The notes below the pieces were generated by a model, which was not told where the DNA came from, searched no databases, and saw only the letters and a list, made by a program, of their open reading frames with translations. From the NCBI GenBank assembly GCA_030065915.1, contig JASJCQ010000009.1:1-64000 (forward strand): a stretch of 64,000 nucleotides of DNA, written 5' to 3'. Both the position numbers and the translations under genes were made by a program. The stretch is from Woeseiaceae bacterium (GTDB lineage Bacteria > Pseudomonadota > Gammaproteobacteria > Steroidobacterales > Woeseiaceae). Below are positions 9,247 through 18,828 of the stretch, in pieces; the stretch's first letter is position 1; every line of letters starts with the position of its first letter.

Positions 9247-9275
9247 ACTATAGGGTATTGAGTTTCATTATGCAA
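9247..9275 (-). promoter_or_regulatory. Predicted promoter of the SRPBCC operon
   Basis: On the minus strand TTGCAT (9275-9270) and TATAGT (9252-9247) are separated by exactly 17 bp, a sound sigma-70 layout. Transcription would begin near 9240 and leave a leader of about 42 nt. The -35 box overlaps operator-like palindrome 2. Confidence 0.65.
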
Positions 9276-9286
9276 CTGACTATAGT
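9258..9286 (+). promoter_or_regulatory. Predicted promoter of the HxlR gene
   Basis: TTGAGT (9258-9263) and TATAGT (9281-9286) are 17 bp apart. The -10 box ends six bases before the ATG at 9293, so the transcript would begin at or next to the start codon and be leaderless. Palindrome 2 occupies the spacer. Confidence 0.65.
9262..9276. promoter_or_regulatory. Operator-like palindrome 2 (HxlR)
   Basis: GTTTCATTATGCAAC is a palindrome with arms GTT-n-CAT and ATG-n-AAC. It lies between the -35 and -10 of the HxlR promoter and covers the -35 of the divergent promoter, so one bound dimer could repress both genes. Assignment to the adjacent HxlR protein is inference. Confidence 0.65.
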
Positions 9287-9292
9287 CGTGTC

Positions 9293-9823
9293 ATGGAAAA
9301 GACCTCTTTCAGCTCAAGCCCGTGCTCAATCGCTCGTTCGCTGGACGTGTTGGGCGATTGGTGGAATCCGTTGATTATTCGGGAGTGCCTGTACGGAGTG
9401 CATCGTTTCGATGAGTACCAGAAGCACCTGGGTATCGGCCGGAATATCCTGACTCGCCGCCTGAAGCAGCTCGTCGGAGAGGGGTTGTTGGAGCGCAGGC
9501 TGTACCAGGAGAAGCCGCAGCGCTACGAGTACCACCTTACGGAAAAGGGCTACGACGCGGCGCGCGTATTGCTGGGTTTCATGAGCTTCGGCGAGAAGTG
9601 GTACTTCGACTCGGGAAAGGACCCGATCCGGTTATACGATCGGGACTCAGGAGCACAGGTCGTTCCGTTGCTCGTCGACGCGGCGACCAAGAAGCCGATT
9701 GATCCGCAGAAACTCTATGCAGGGCCAGGACCCGGTTTTCCGGAAAGCGACGTAGTGCGCCGAGAACGTTTCGACGAGTTTTTTAGGCGGAAGTCTGAGG
9801 TCGAACCGAACAAGACGACGTAA
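9293..9823 (+). CDS. HxlR family transcriptional regulator
   Basis: 176 residues. Residues ~8-100 form the MarR-related winged helix of HxlR proteins (SIARSLDVLGDWWNPLIIRE, then GIGRNILTRRLKQLVGEGLLERR, then YHLTEKGYDA). The extra ~70 C-terminal residues exceed the ~110 of minimal members and could be a sensing or dimer region. Most HxlR proteins are dimeric repressors of a divergent gene, here the SRPBCC operon. No Shine-Dalgarno precedes the ATG, in keeping with a leaderless transcript. Confidence 0.9.
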   Translation: MEKTSFSSSPCSIARSLDVLGDWWNPLIIRECLYGVHRFDEYQKHLGIGRNILTRRLKQLVGEGLLERRLYQEKPQRYEYHLTEKGYDAARVLLGFMSFGEKWYFDSGKDPIRLYDRDSGAQVVPLLVDAATKKPIDPQKLYAGPGPGFPESDVVRRERFDEFFRRKSEVEPNKTT

Positions 9824-9956
9824 GAGATCCGCTGAATATCGATTCGACCCCCGTGTTTGTTCTGTGATCCGTACGAGACAATTCTGTCCGTTGCATTCCT
9901 GCGATCACGCCGAAACGATGCGCTTTCTGCAATCAGCTTGCCTGTCTCGTACCCGC

Positions 9957-9983
9957 AAAAAAAGACCCCCTCTTTCGAGGGGG
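9957..9983 (-). terminator. Rho-independent terminator
   Basis: Read on the minus strand it is CCCCCTC-GAAA-GAGGGGG followed by TC and seven T, a textbook stem with a GNRA tetraloop. It lies about 120 bases beyond the stop of the IgGFc-binding-like gene and should end that transcript. Confidence 0.88.
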
Positions 9984-10103
9984 CCTCCTGGTTTTTGCCA
10001 ATCGCCGAATGGCTCGGCCCGGCGGCCGTCAATCAGTACCGCACAGTTACGCCAAATCGGAGACTCCGACCTGGCGGCGGTGCCGCGTCGGCCAGCAACG
10101 ATA

Positions 10104-11921
10104 TCAAGGTGCGCAACGCGAGTTGGTGCACTGCAACACACACTGGCGCGCATCGTTTACCGTTATTACGCCGTCGCCATCGTTGTCGGCCGGATCATCC
10201 GGGCCGGTGGCCGGCTGGTTACGACGCGCCGTGATCGCACGGATATCGTTGATATCGATCTGGTCGTTCCCGTCAATATCGCAGCGCTGTACGGTTTCTA
10301 CCGACAGGTTGATATCCACCGTGCACGTGTTGCCGGCACCGTCGGTACCCTGAACCGTGCCGTTGCCTGACGAGTTCGGATCCACGAGGTCGACGCTGAA
10401 CGTGGCCGCGCCGTCGCCCGGTGTGAACGGATCGACCGTCAATGCCAGGTTTGTCGCACCCGGAACCAGCGTTACAAAGAACACGCCACTGTCGTCGGGA
10501 AGATTGTCAGTCACAGAGCCGCTAGCCGATGGCGGCGGACCCGGGTTGACATTCGCTACGCAAATCGGCGCATCCGTCTCTGGCGGGTTGATGAACTGGA
10601 ACAGCGCACCGCCGGGATAGATGTACGAATCGAAGTCATCGTAACCCTCGACCGTTATTCCATGCGGTGCCGCGGTTGAGCTAGTTGTGTGCGTTCCACC
10701 TGCAATGGCTTCAACGGCAGCGCTTAGCGTCGTGCCCGGTACTGGCGTGAAATTCCCGGCAGGGACCGGAGCGCCGTCCAAGAGAATCGTTCCAGCTCCG
10801 ACATCAGCGTTATCCGCAATGATCGTTACAAAGTTGTCAGCGAACTGATCGCCTGGCGGGGTCGCGAACGTGTAACTCGACTGGAACTGTGCCGACGGGA
10901 TCATGTTGCCCATTGCCGGGTCTCCGGTTGTGTTACCCGGGAAACCCTGCCCGGTCATGTATTGAGTAACGTAAATCGGCTTATCGCCCTCGAACAAGTG
11001 ATTGCCGGTGAGCGGGCTCGTTTCGATAAACTGACCGGCGTTTATGGTTCCGATGACCGCGCCGTTCTGGCTGACCGTCGTGTCGTCCTCCGACGCGAGG
11101 ATCTTGTAGATTGAACCGCCCGTTCGCAGCGGCAGGTTTGCAACCGGAATGCTCGATCCCCAGGTCTGCAGCGGCTGCGCAACCTCGAAGATGTGGTCGC
11201 AAGCGAAGGTGCCGGTAGGAACGTTCGTGCAACCGTTTCCGTTGCTCAAACCGACAGGGCGATCTGCGCTAATGATCGAACCGGTCAGGTCACCCGCCGC
11301 TCCGACGGCCGATGTCGTGCGATTGTGATAGCCCTCGCCTCGGTTGAGCGTGACGTTGAACGGAACACCCGCAGCTCGGCCAATCAGAGCCTTCGTTGGT
11401 GTGATCGTGACGGTTGTATTGTCGAAGGCAGCGACGACCGTAAACTGGCCGCCAACCGCTGCAGCGTTGTAGGTCGCGACAAGATACTCCGTATTGAACG
11501 TCTCAACCGGTAACCCGAGAGCCGCGTCGGAAGTGAAGCCCTTCCTGTTGACCAGGTACATCGCAAACTCCGTCGAATCGTCACTAAACGCGCGGACTGC
11601 GTTGTTTCCAACAGCGTTGGGCAACCAGGCATTAGCCGTCTGAGTCGGCAGAGCGACGAGCGTGACGGTGCCGGGTGTTACCGCGACCGTGGTCGAAAAT
11701 GTCGGCGCATTTACCGGATATTCAACGGTGACCATTGTCGCCGTGTCACCCGTCAGCTGAACCTCGATATTGTGCACTCCACCCAGTGTGTTCGGGTTGA
11801 AGGCAACGATAAAATCGTCTCCCAGGTTGTCCAGGCTTTGCGCTTGTGCAGGTATCAGGAAAAAAGCGCATACCACGAATAGCAAAAGCTGAAAGAGACT
11901 GGTTGTTCTTGTATTACTCAT
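10104..11921 (-). CDS. Secreted IgGFc-binding-like protein with dockerin
   Basis: 605 residues with a clear signal peptide (cleavage after AQA near residue 28). Residues ~35-430 are an acidic beta-rich region resembling the IgGFc-binding protein N-terminal domain found in bacterial surface proteins. After a linker of strands, residues ~545-600 form a dockerin type I pair: CDIDGNDQIDINDIRA and DNDGDGVITVNDAR, each a calcium-binding loop. Dockerins dock onto cohesins, none of which is in this window. GGGAGGAA precedes the ATG. The gene stands alone and ends in a strong terminator. Likely an extracellular adhesin or scaffold-bound protein. Confidence 0.78.
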   Translation of the reverse strand: MSNTRTTSLFQLLLFVVCAFFLIPAQAQSLDNLGDDFIVAFNPNTLGGVHNIEVQLTGDTATMVTVEYPVNAPTFSTTVAVTPGTVTLVALPTQTANAWLPNAVGNNAVRAFSDDSTEFAMYLVNRKGFTSDAALGLPVETFNTEYLVATYNAAAVGGQFTVVAAFDNTTVTITPTKALIGRAAGVPFNVTLNRGEGYHNRTTSAVGAAGDLTGSIISADRPVGLSNGNGCTNVPTGTFACDHIFEVAQPLQTWGSSIPVANLPLRTGGSIYKILASEDDTTVSQNGAVIGTINAGQFIETSPLTGNHLFEGDKPIYVTQYMTGQGFPGNTTGDPAMGNMIPSAQFQSSYTFATPPGDQFADNFVTIIADNADVGAGTILLDGAPVPAGNFTPVPGTTLSAAVEAIAGGTHTTSSTAAPHGITVEGYDDFDSYIYPGGALFQFINPPETDAPICVANVNPGPPPSASGSVTDNLPDDSGVFFVTLVPGATNLALTVDPFTPGDGAATFSVDLVDPNSSGNGTVQGTDGAGNTCTVDINLSVETVQRCDIDGNDQIDINDIRAITARRNQPATGPDDPADNDGDGVITVNDARQCVLQCTNSRCAP

Positions 11922-12716
11922 TAAGGATTCCTCCCTGTCGCTCGTTGGCGGTCGTGCAGCGCAGAGCTGCCGCGCGGCACACTTTTACATATCACTGCAA
12001 TATGTATGCCGCGTTCAGCTTTTTAGCTAGAAAGCAATGAGTTATTGACAGAAGTTTATTGACTTTCCTCACTTTCTGTGCCCAACGCTTGGTTTTCTGT
12101 TAAATAATCCGACTCTGACATTCGTTGCGGTCAAGTCGGATGCACCCTTTCTGACGGTGCGTACCGGCCCAATGCTCACCGAAAGAGTGGAGCTTCAATT
12201 GTCGAAGTCCGACACATATCTCGTTGGCAGAATGGCCGGCAATAAACGTCGATGCGTTGAGATGCTCGAGACGAACTGTCAAAAAATCCGACACTCTGGC
12301 GCACTGACCCCCTGCAACGTATTGCTGAGGCGTCCGGATGGAGGTTCGACTCCTTTCAAGCGCTGAGTCGACAACGGGATCCCGACCGGAGTCAATTGGG
12401 GGAGTGTGGGTTGAGACAAGAAAACCTGCGTTCGAGAAACGCGTGAAAGCAAGCTTGGACGTGCGCCGCGAGCCGCGCACGAGGTGAGCATCAGCCAGGG
12501 CCAATTTGGACCAGTCCCTGTTAGACACGCGATTTGACAGGCCCGGAAGACACTCTTTTCGTTAAACGTCAATCCCGGGAAACCCGGCGGGATTACGAAG
12601 CGAATTTCTATTATCATCCTCGCCGTCGGAATGGCCTTTAAACGTTGGTCGAATTGCAGTCGCATCCGGCAATCTGACAACGTCTGTTTCAAACATTGAC
12701 CCGGGTTTTCCAGCTT
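11922..12716. other. Long intergenic region upstream of aconitase
   Basis: About 790 bases between divergent genes. It carries the ribosome binding site of the IgGFc-like gene and must hold both promoters. Overlapping short frames on the minus strand (about 12100-12692) lack domains and their translations look non-coding. Several CCGAC/GTCGG words occur in 12110-12310, but I could not resolve them into a defined repeat. No RNA gene recognised. Confidence 0.5.
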
Positions 12717-15482
12717 ATGAGCGCATACGCAGACTATTTACGAGACATCGAAAAGCGAAAAGGCGAGGGACTGCACCCAAAGCCTGTCGAGGACGCCGCA
12801 CTGGCTGCTGAACTGATCGCCAAGATCATTGACCCGGCCAACGAGCATCGCAAAGACTCACTCGAGTTTCTCATCTACAACACCTTGCCAGGTACGACGA
12901 GCGCCGCGGGCGAGAAAGCCCGGTTCCTCAGAGACATCATCCAGGGCAAGTACAGCGTCGAGGAGATTTCTCCGGAATTCGCATTTGAACTTCTGTCGCA
13001 CATGAAGGGCGGACCCTCGGTCGAAGTGCTGCTCGACCTGGCGCTGGGCGATGACCCGGCCACGGCAGCGAAGGCTGCCGACGTGCTCAAGACACAGGTG
13101 TTCCTCTACGAGGCCGATACGCAGCGGCTTGCGGCGGCCTTCAAGGACGGGCATGAGATCGCGACCGACATTTTGAAGAGCTACGCCGATGCGGAATTCT
13201 TCACCAAACTTCCCGAGCCTGAGGAGAAAATCCAGGTCGTAACTTGTGTCGCCGCCGTCGGCGACGTATCAACCGACCTGCTGTCTCCGGGCAACCAGGC
13301 ACACTCTCGCTCTGATCGTGAACTACATGGCAAGTGCCTGATGGATGAGGCGAAGCAGTCGGAGATTCGCGCGCTGCAGGAAAAACACCCGGACAAGCGC
13401 GTCATGCTGGTCGCGGAGAAAGGCACCATGGGCGTTGGGTCGTCGCGCATGTCGGGCGTCAACAATGTGGCACTGTGGACCGGTATCCAGGCGAGTCCCT
13501 ACATCCCGTTCATCAACATCGCTCCTATCGTTGGCGGCACGAACGGTATCTCGCCCATTTTCCTGACAACGGTCGGGGTTACCGGCGGCATCGGCATCGA
13601 CCTGAAGAATTGGGTCAGGAAACTGGATGCAGACGGCAAACCGGTGCTGGATGAGGATGGCGAGCCGGTGCTCGAGCAGGTGTTCTCCGTCGACTCCGGG
13701 ACCGTGCTGACGATCAATCTCAAGGACAAGAAACTCTACAACGAAGACGGCAGCCAGGAGCTGTGCGACATCTCGTCTGCGCTGACGCCGCAAAAACTGG
13801 AGTTCATCAAGGCCGGCGGATCCTACGCCGTGGTGTTCGGCAAGAAGCTGCAGTCCTTCGCCGCCGAGACGCTTGGTATCGACGCGCCGCAGGTTTACGC
13901 ATCATCGAGGGAAGTGTCACACGAAGGGCAGGGCCTCACCGCCGTTGAAAAGATCTTCAACAAGAACGCGGTTGGCGTCGCCCCGGGCACTGTGCTGCAC
14001 GCCGGGTCCGACGTCCGAGTGAAGGTCAACATCGTGGGCTCGCAGGACACGACCGGCCTCATGACGTCGCAGGAGCTCGAAATGATGGCGGCGACCGTCA
14101 TTTCACCGACGGTTGACGGTGCCTACCAGTCCGGCTGCCACACCGCGTCAGTCTGGGATATCCGCGCGCAGCGCAACATCCCCAAGCTGATGAAGTTCAT
14201 GAATGATTTCGGATTGATCACCGCGCGCGATCCGGACGGCGAATATCACGCGATGACCGATGTCATCCACAAGGTGCTGAACGACATCACCGTGGATGAC
14301 TGGGACGTCATCATCGGCGGCGATTCGCATACCCGCATGTCCAAGGGAGTCGCGTTCGGCGCCGACTCGGGAACGGTCGCTTTGGCGCTCGCTACCGGCG
14401 AGGCCACGATGCCGATACCGGAGTCGGTCAAGGTCACGTTCAAAGGCTCGCTGAAGGAGCACATGGATTTTCGCGACGTGGTCCACGCGACCCAGGCACA
14501 GATGCTCAAAGAGTTCGGCGACAACGTGTTCCAGGGACGAATCATCGAGGTTCACATTGGCACGTTGCTGGCCGACCAGGCGTTCACCTTCACGGACTGG
14601 ACCGCTGAGATGAAAGCGAAGGCATCCATCTGTATTTCCGACGACGAGACGCTGATCCAGTCCTTGGAGATCGCGAAGAGCCGAATCCGCACGATGATCG
14701 ACAAAGGCATGGACAACGAGCGGGTTGTCCTGCAGGGGCTGGTGGACAAGGCGGACAGTCGCATCGAGGAAATCCGGTCCGGTTCACGCCCGCCGCTGAA
14801 GCCGGATGACAACGCGAAGTACGCCGAGGAGTTTGTTGTCGACCTCGACCAGATCGATGAGCCGATGATCGCGGATCCCGACGTCAACAACGACGATGTG
14901 TCGAAGCGCTACACGCACGACACGATCCGACCGATTTCCTACTACGGAGGAACGAAAAAGGTCGATCTCGGTTTCGTGGGCTCCTGCATGGTGCACAAGG
15001 GCGACATGAAGATCCTGTCGCAGATGCTGCAGAACCTCGAGAAGGAGGACGGCGAGGTTGAGTTCAAGGCGCCGCTTGTAGTCGCGCCGCCAACCTACAA
15101 CATCGTCGACGAACTCAAGGAAGAGGGCGACTGGGACGTCTTAAGGAAGTATGCAGGTTTCGAGTTCGACGACGATGCACCCAAGAATGAGGCTCGACTG
15201 AAGTACGACAATATGCTCTACCTCGAGAGACCGGGGTGCAATCTGTGCATGGGCAACCAGGAGAAGGCCGAGAAGGGCGACACCGTGATGGCGACGTCGA
15301 CACGCCTCTTCCAGGGCCGCGTGGTCGAAGACTCGGACGACAAGAAGGGCGAATCGCTGCTGGCGTCAACGCCGGTGGTTGTCCTGTCGAGCATCCTGGG
15401 CAGGACCCCGAACATCCAGGAGTACGTGGCCGCTGTAGACGGCATCGATTTGACGGAATACGCGCCGCCGACGCAACACTAG
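12717..15482 (+). CDS. acnB: Aconitate hydratase B
   Basis: 921 residues from ATG 12717; a TTG seven codons earlier is in frame but less likely. It interconverts citrate and isocitrate in the TCA cycle, and AcnB proteins often also hydrate 2-methyl-cis-aconitate. The N-terminal HEAT-like domain (residues ~1-160) is followed by the swivel domain and the three catalytic domains, the AcnB order. The 4Fe-4S ligands are Cys757 (GSCM) and Cys841 and Cys844 (PGCNLCMGNQ). It is longer than E. coli AcnB (865) because of insertions, one in the 320-360 region. It is convergent with the next gene at 4 bp. Confidence 0.93.
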   Translation: MSAYADYLRDIEKRKGEGLHPKPVEDAALAAELIAKIIDPANEHRKDSLEFLIYNTLPGTTSAAGEKARFLRDIIQGKYSVEEISPEFAFELLSHMKGGPSVEVLLDLALGDDPATAAKAADVLKTQVFLYEADTQRLAAAFKDGHEIATDILKSYADAEFFTKLPEPEEKIQVVTCVAAVGDVSTDLLSPGNQAHSRSDRELHGKCLMDEAKQSEIRALQEKHPDKRVMLVAEKGTMGVGSSRMSGVNNVALWTGIQASPYIPFINIAPIVGGTNGISPIFLTTVGVTGGIGIDLKNWVRKLDADGKPVLDEDGEPVLEQVFSVDSGTVLTINLKDKKLYNEDGSQELCDISSALTPQKLEFIKAGGSYAVVFGKKLQSFAAETLGIDAPQVYASSREVSHEGQGLTAVEKIFNKNAVGVAPGTVLHAGSDVRVKVNIVGSQDTTGLMTSQELEMMAATVISPTVDGAYQSGCHTASVWDIRAQRNIPKLMKFMNDFGLITARDPDGEYHAMTDVIHKVLNDITVDDWDVIIGGDSHTRMSKGVAFGADSGTVALALATGEATMPIPESVKVTFKGSLKEHMDFRDVVHATQAQMLKEFGDNVFQGRIIEVHIGTLLADQAFTFTDWTAEMKAKASICISDDETLIQSLEIAKSRIRTMIDKGMDNERVVLQGLVDKADSRIEEIRSGSRPPLKPDDNAKYAEEFVVDLDQIDEPMIADPDVNNDDVSKRYTHDTIRPISYYGGTKKVDLGFVGSCMVHKGDMKILSQMLQNLEKEDGEVEFKAPLVVAPPTYNIVDELKEEGDWDVLRKYAGFEFDDDAPKNEARLKYDNMLYLERPGCNLCMGNQEKAEKGDTVMATSTRLFQGRVVEDSDDKKGESLLASTPVVVLSSILGRTPNIQEYVAAVDGIDLTEYAPPTQH

Positions 15483-15486
15483 ATGC

Positions 15487-17670
15487 TCAAGCCAGCGCCT
15501 CGCGTACCCGGTCTGGCGTGAGCGGTTGATGTCGAATACGCCGGCCGGTCAGCGCGAAAAACGCGTTGGCGATGGCAGGCGGTACCAGCGGATTGCCGGC
15601 CTCACCGATCTGGGTCGGTTTTTCGTTGTTCTCGGCCACGTAGACATCAATCGCAGGCGACTGGTTGTTGCGCAGAATCGTGTAATTGAAAAAGTTCTGC
15701 TGGTCGACCTGGCCGTCGGTGATTGTCACGCGTTCGAATAGTGCACTGCTGACGCCCCAAAGCACGCCGCCCTCAATTTGGTTAAGCGCGTTGTCAGGAG
15801 AGACGATCTGTCCCGCGTCCACGGCAATCCACACGTGATGAACCCGGATTGTGCCGGCGCTTTCATTGACTGAAATCTCGACGATGCCGGCAGCCTGGGT
15901 ATCGCCGTAGCCGGCGAATGCGAATCCGCGGCCTCGACCTTCGGCCAACGGAACGCTAGCCGCCATTTCTTCCACGCGATCGATCAATGCCGTGCCGCGA
16001 GCATTGTTTTCCATGATCGACCGCCTGAAATCGAGGGGATCAACGCCGGCCTCGGTCGCCACCTCGTCTAAGAACGCCTCTGCAGCGAAACTGGTGTACG
16101 CGGCTCCGATGCCGCGCCAGGGCAGGATGCGCGCATGCCTTTCGGTTTTGATGTGTTCCGCGAGGAAGTCAGGGATGTCGTAGAACTTACTCTCGGCGCC
16201 GCGCATCGAGATAATGTCGTTCGGGTCCACCTGTTGCCACCGGATCGGGTTGAAGTACTCGATCACAGACGGCGTCGCCACCCGGTGGTGCAGGACGGTA
16301 AGAACGCCGTTGTCATCGATCCCGGCTTTCAGGTACTGCGCCGCCGCGGGGCGGAATGCACCGAACTTGAGGTCATCTTCCCGCGACCAGACAACCTTTA
16401 CGGGCTGGTTGGCTTTTTTGGAACACAAGAGCGCATCGCGCAGGTAGTTCTGCATCAGCTCGGTTCGTCGACCGAAGCCGCCGCCCATGGTCATCATGTT
16501 CAGCCGGATGCGATCAGGTGTCGTACCGAGGACCTCCGTTGCCGTCCGCGTGGTCCAACTCTGGGTCTGGGTGCCGACCCAGATCTCGGCGCCCTTGCCG
16601 TCGGCATCGACGCTCGCGACTGCCGCCATGGGCTCGATCTGGGCGTGGTAGGCGTAGTCCGACGTATAAACGGCGTCGAACGATCTGCTCGCGCGAGCCA
16701 GCCCCGCTTTCACGTCACCGTGAGTGCTCCAGGCAGCGCCATCGGCTTTGCCCTCAGCGGCTTTGGTGTAGGCCGCCAGCGTGGCCGTGCTGCTGTACTT
16801 TCTGAACGGCGATGTCTCTGTCCATCTGACGTCGAGCGCAGCCCGCCCGGCAAAGGACGCGTGCAGGGTCTTCGCCATTACAGCAACGCCATCAGGCAAT
16901 GTCACGACATCGACGACATCCCTCGTCGCCCGTGCCTTTTCGTCATTCAGTGACGCGACAGACTCACCTTCCACCGGGCTTCGAAGCACGGTGGCGTAGA
17001 GCATGTCCGGGACGCGGACATCAATCGCATACTGAGCCTTACCGGTCGACTTCGCGGGGATGTCACGACGCGGAACGCGCTTTCCGATCAACGTGTACTG
17101 TTCGTGCGTCTTGAGTGTTGCCGGCGTTAAGAGCGCTGTCTCTGTGAAGTCCGGCAGCGCGACAACCTCGCCGTAGGTCATACTGCGACCGGAGGGTGCA
17201 TGCGTCACCCGGTTCTTGCCGGTTGCAACCGTTGCTGTGTCCACCTCCCATTCCGCCGCGGCTCGCGTCCTGATCATGTCACGCAGCGTGGCACCTGCCT
17301 GGCGCAGCACGTCAAAGTACCCGTAGACCGCTGAGCTGCCCGCCGTATAGAGGATCTTGCCAAACGCAGGATTGCCAAAACGACGATCGTCCTCGTCCAG
17401 CTGTTGAATCGAGACCTGGTCCCAGTCGGCATCCAGCTCATCAGCCAGAATCTGCGGCAAGGCGGTTTCACTGCCTTGTCCCATTTCCGTTGAGGGGAAC
17501 AGGATGAGAATGGAATTGTCCGGTTTGACCTCAACCCAGCCGGCGAAGACCTCCTGGGCATTCTCGCTTGCGTAGGCCTCTAAGCGAATGCCACCGGCAG
17601 ACAGTGCGACCGCTACGGCCGCCCCTGACTTGAGGAAAACCCGCCGCGAAACGTTTACGGGTGCGATCAT
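15487..17670 (-). CDS. Molybdopterin-binding subunit of an IorB-type oxidoreductase
   Basis: 727 residues from ATG 17670, which overlaps the stop of the small subunit gene (ATGA). An upstream in-frame extension is shadow sequence. A Tat signal (SRRVFLKSG) at residues ~8-17 predicts export of the folded cofactor-loaded protein. The body matches the xanthine-dehydrogenase-like large subunit of isoquinoline 1-oxidoreductase (EMGQGSETALPQILADELD; GGGFGRR; PWRGIGAAYTSFAAEAFLDE). With its partner it should hydroxylate an aromatic heterocycle or oxidise an aldehyde; substrate unknown. Confidence 0.9.
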   Translation of the reverse strand: MIAPVNVSRRVFLKSGAAVAVALSAGGIRLEAYASENAQEVFAGWVEVKPDNSILILFPSTEMGQGSETALPQILADELDADWDQVSIQQLDEDDRRFGNPAFGKILYTAGSSAVYGYFDVLRQAGATLRDMIRTRAAAEWEVDTATVATGKNRVTHAPSGRSMTYGEVVALPDFTETALLTPATLKTHEQYTLIGKRVPRRDIPAKSTGKAQYAIDVRVPDMLYATVLRSPVEGESVASLNDEKARATRDVVDVVTLPDGVAVMAKTLHASFAGRAALDVRWTETSPFRKYSSTATLAAYTKAAEGKADGAAWSTHGDVKAGLARASRSFDAVYTSDYAYHAQIEPMAAVASVDADGKGAEIWVGTQTQSWTTRTATEVLGTTPDRIRLNMMTMGGGFGRRTELMQNYLRDALLCSKKANQPVKVVWSREDDLKFGAFRPAAAQYLKAGIDDNGVLTVLHHRVATPSVIEYFNPIRWQQVDPNDIISMRGAESKFYDIPDFLAEHIKTERHARILPWRGIGAAYTSFAAEAFLDEVATEAGVDPLDFRRSIMENNARGTALIDRVEEMAASVPLAEGRGRGFAFAGYGDTQAAGIVEISVNESAGTIRVHHVWIAVDAGQIVSPDNALNQIEGGVLWGVSSALFERVTITDGQVDQQNFFNYTILRNNQSPAIDVYVAENNEKPTQIGEAGNPLVPPAIANAFFALTGRRIRHQPLTPDRVREALA

Positions 17671-18125
17671 GACGACATCTCGGAGGCGGCGCGCTGGACC
17701 GCCTTGACGATGCGGTTGTAGGTGCCGCAACGACAGAGGTTGGAACTCATCCAGTTGCGGATTTCTTCTTCGGAGGGAGACTCGTTCGAGTCGAGCAGTG
17801 CCGCTGCGCGCATGATCTGTCCGGACTGGCAGTATCCGCACTGCGGAACCTGTTCCTCGATCCAGGCTTTTTGCAGCGGGTGGTCGTCATTCTCGCTTAA
17901 GCCCTCGATCGTCTTGATGTTCATCCCGGCAACCCGGGCAAGAGTGATCTGGCAGGAGAACATCGGCGCACCTTGCATATGGATCATGCAGGCGCCGCAC
18001 ATGGCCGCACCACAGCCGTACTTGGTGCCGGTCAGCCCCAGTTCTTCACGAAGGAAGATGAGCAGCATGGTGTCCGGATCGGCGTCGGTTTCGACCTTCT
18101 TGCCGTTCAACGTGAATGAAATCAT
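17667..18125 (-). CDS. (2Fe-2S) subunit of an IorA-type oxidoreductase
   Basis: 152 residues, the usual size. An N-terminal plant-ferredoxin-like cluster site (GCGAAMCGACM) is followed by the second cluster domain (CGYCQSGQIM, then CRCGTYNRI). It passes electrons from the molybdenum site of the large subunit encoded immediately downstream. The 4-bp ATGA overlap implies translational coupling. There is no signal peptide, so it would be carried through Tat with its partner. No obvious Shine-Dalgarno precedes the ATG. Confidence 0.93.
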   Translation of the reverse strand: MISFTLNGKKVETDADPDTMLLIFLREELGLTGTKYGCGAAMCGACMIHMQGAPMFSCQITLARVAGMNIKTIEGLSENDDHPLQKAWIEEQVPQCGYCQSGQIMRAAALLDSNESPSEEEIRNWMSSNLCRCGTYNRIVKAVQRAASEMSS

Positions 18126-18216
18126 TGTCTAACAGTCCCGTTGTTGAGGATTACTGACGATCTGCTCGTATCAACCGCCCGAAGTGCCGTACAGGGATGG
18201 GTCGATGTTCTCTGCC

Positions 18217-18828
18217 TCATGCCTTGACCAATCCCTGCTCTATCATCGCGCGGCGCACACCTTCGTCCTGTTCCCAGCGTTCGAGGTACGCATTGAGGTT
18301 CGGGTACTCCCTGAGAGGTTTCGGAAGCAGCCGGCCCCAGCGGAGCATCGGGATCGCATAGGCATCGACGATGCTGCGCTTCTCGCCGACCATGTACTCG
18401 CGGTTGGCCAGGTGCGCGTCGAGATGGTCATAGAACTTGGCAACGAGCGCTTCCCCGGCCGCTTTAACCTGATCGAGTCCTTCCGGGTCCGTCGTGTAGC
18501 GCTGCGGATTGAAGAACGGGAAGAACGCCGGATGCAGATCGCCCGTCAGGAACGCCATCCAGTTGTTGATTTCGTACTCGGACTCCGGCGTGCTGTCGCC
18601 CGCCAGTTGGGCGTCGGGATTCGATGCCGAAAGCCAGTGCAGGATGGCATCGGCCTGCGTGTACAAGCGGCCCTCGTAATGGATCGCCGGCACGACGCCG
18701 AGCGGGTTGATCTTGAGGTAATCGGGATCGCCCTTGACGATACGCTCCGGTTCGAAATCGGCGCCCAGCCATTCGAGCACGATGTGCGGCGCCAGTGCGC
18801 AGGATCCGGGGAAATAGTAAAGCTTCAT
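18217..18828 (-). CDS. Glutathione S-transferase family protein
   Basis: 203 residues. The N-terminal thioredoxin-fold domain starts MKLYYFPGSCALAPHIVLEWLG, with Ser9 and Cys10 at the active-site position typical of beta-class GSTs, and the helical C-terminal domain follows. Cytosolic conjugation or peroxidase activity with glutathione is expected. It lies 90 bases upstream of the IorAB-type pair on the same strand, so co-transcription is possible but not shown. Confidence 0.9.
   Translation of the reverse strand: MKLYYFPGSCALAPHIVLEWLGADFEPERIVKGDPDYLKINPLGVVPAIHYEGRLYTQADAILHWLSASNPDAQLAGDSTPESEYEINNWMAFLTGDLHPAFFPFFNPQRYTTDPEGLDQVKAAGEALVAKFYDHLDAHLANREYMVGEKRSIVDAYAIPMLRWGRLLPKPLREYPNLNAYLERWEQDEGVRRAMIEQGLVKA

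Noticed and set aside
12100-12692. Two overlapping minus-strand frames before acnB
   Set aside because: Translations lack any domain and compositional coding signal; treated as intergenic.
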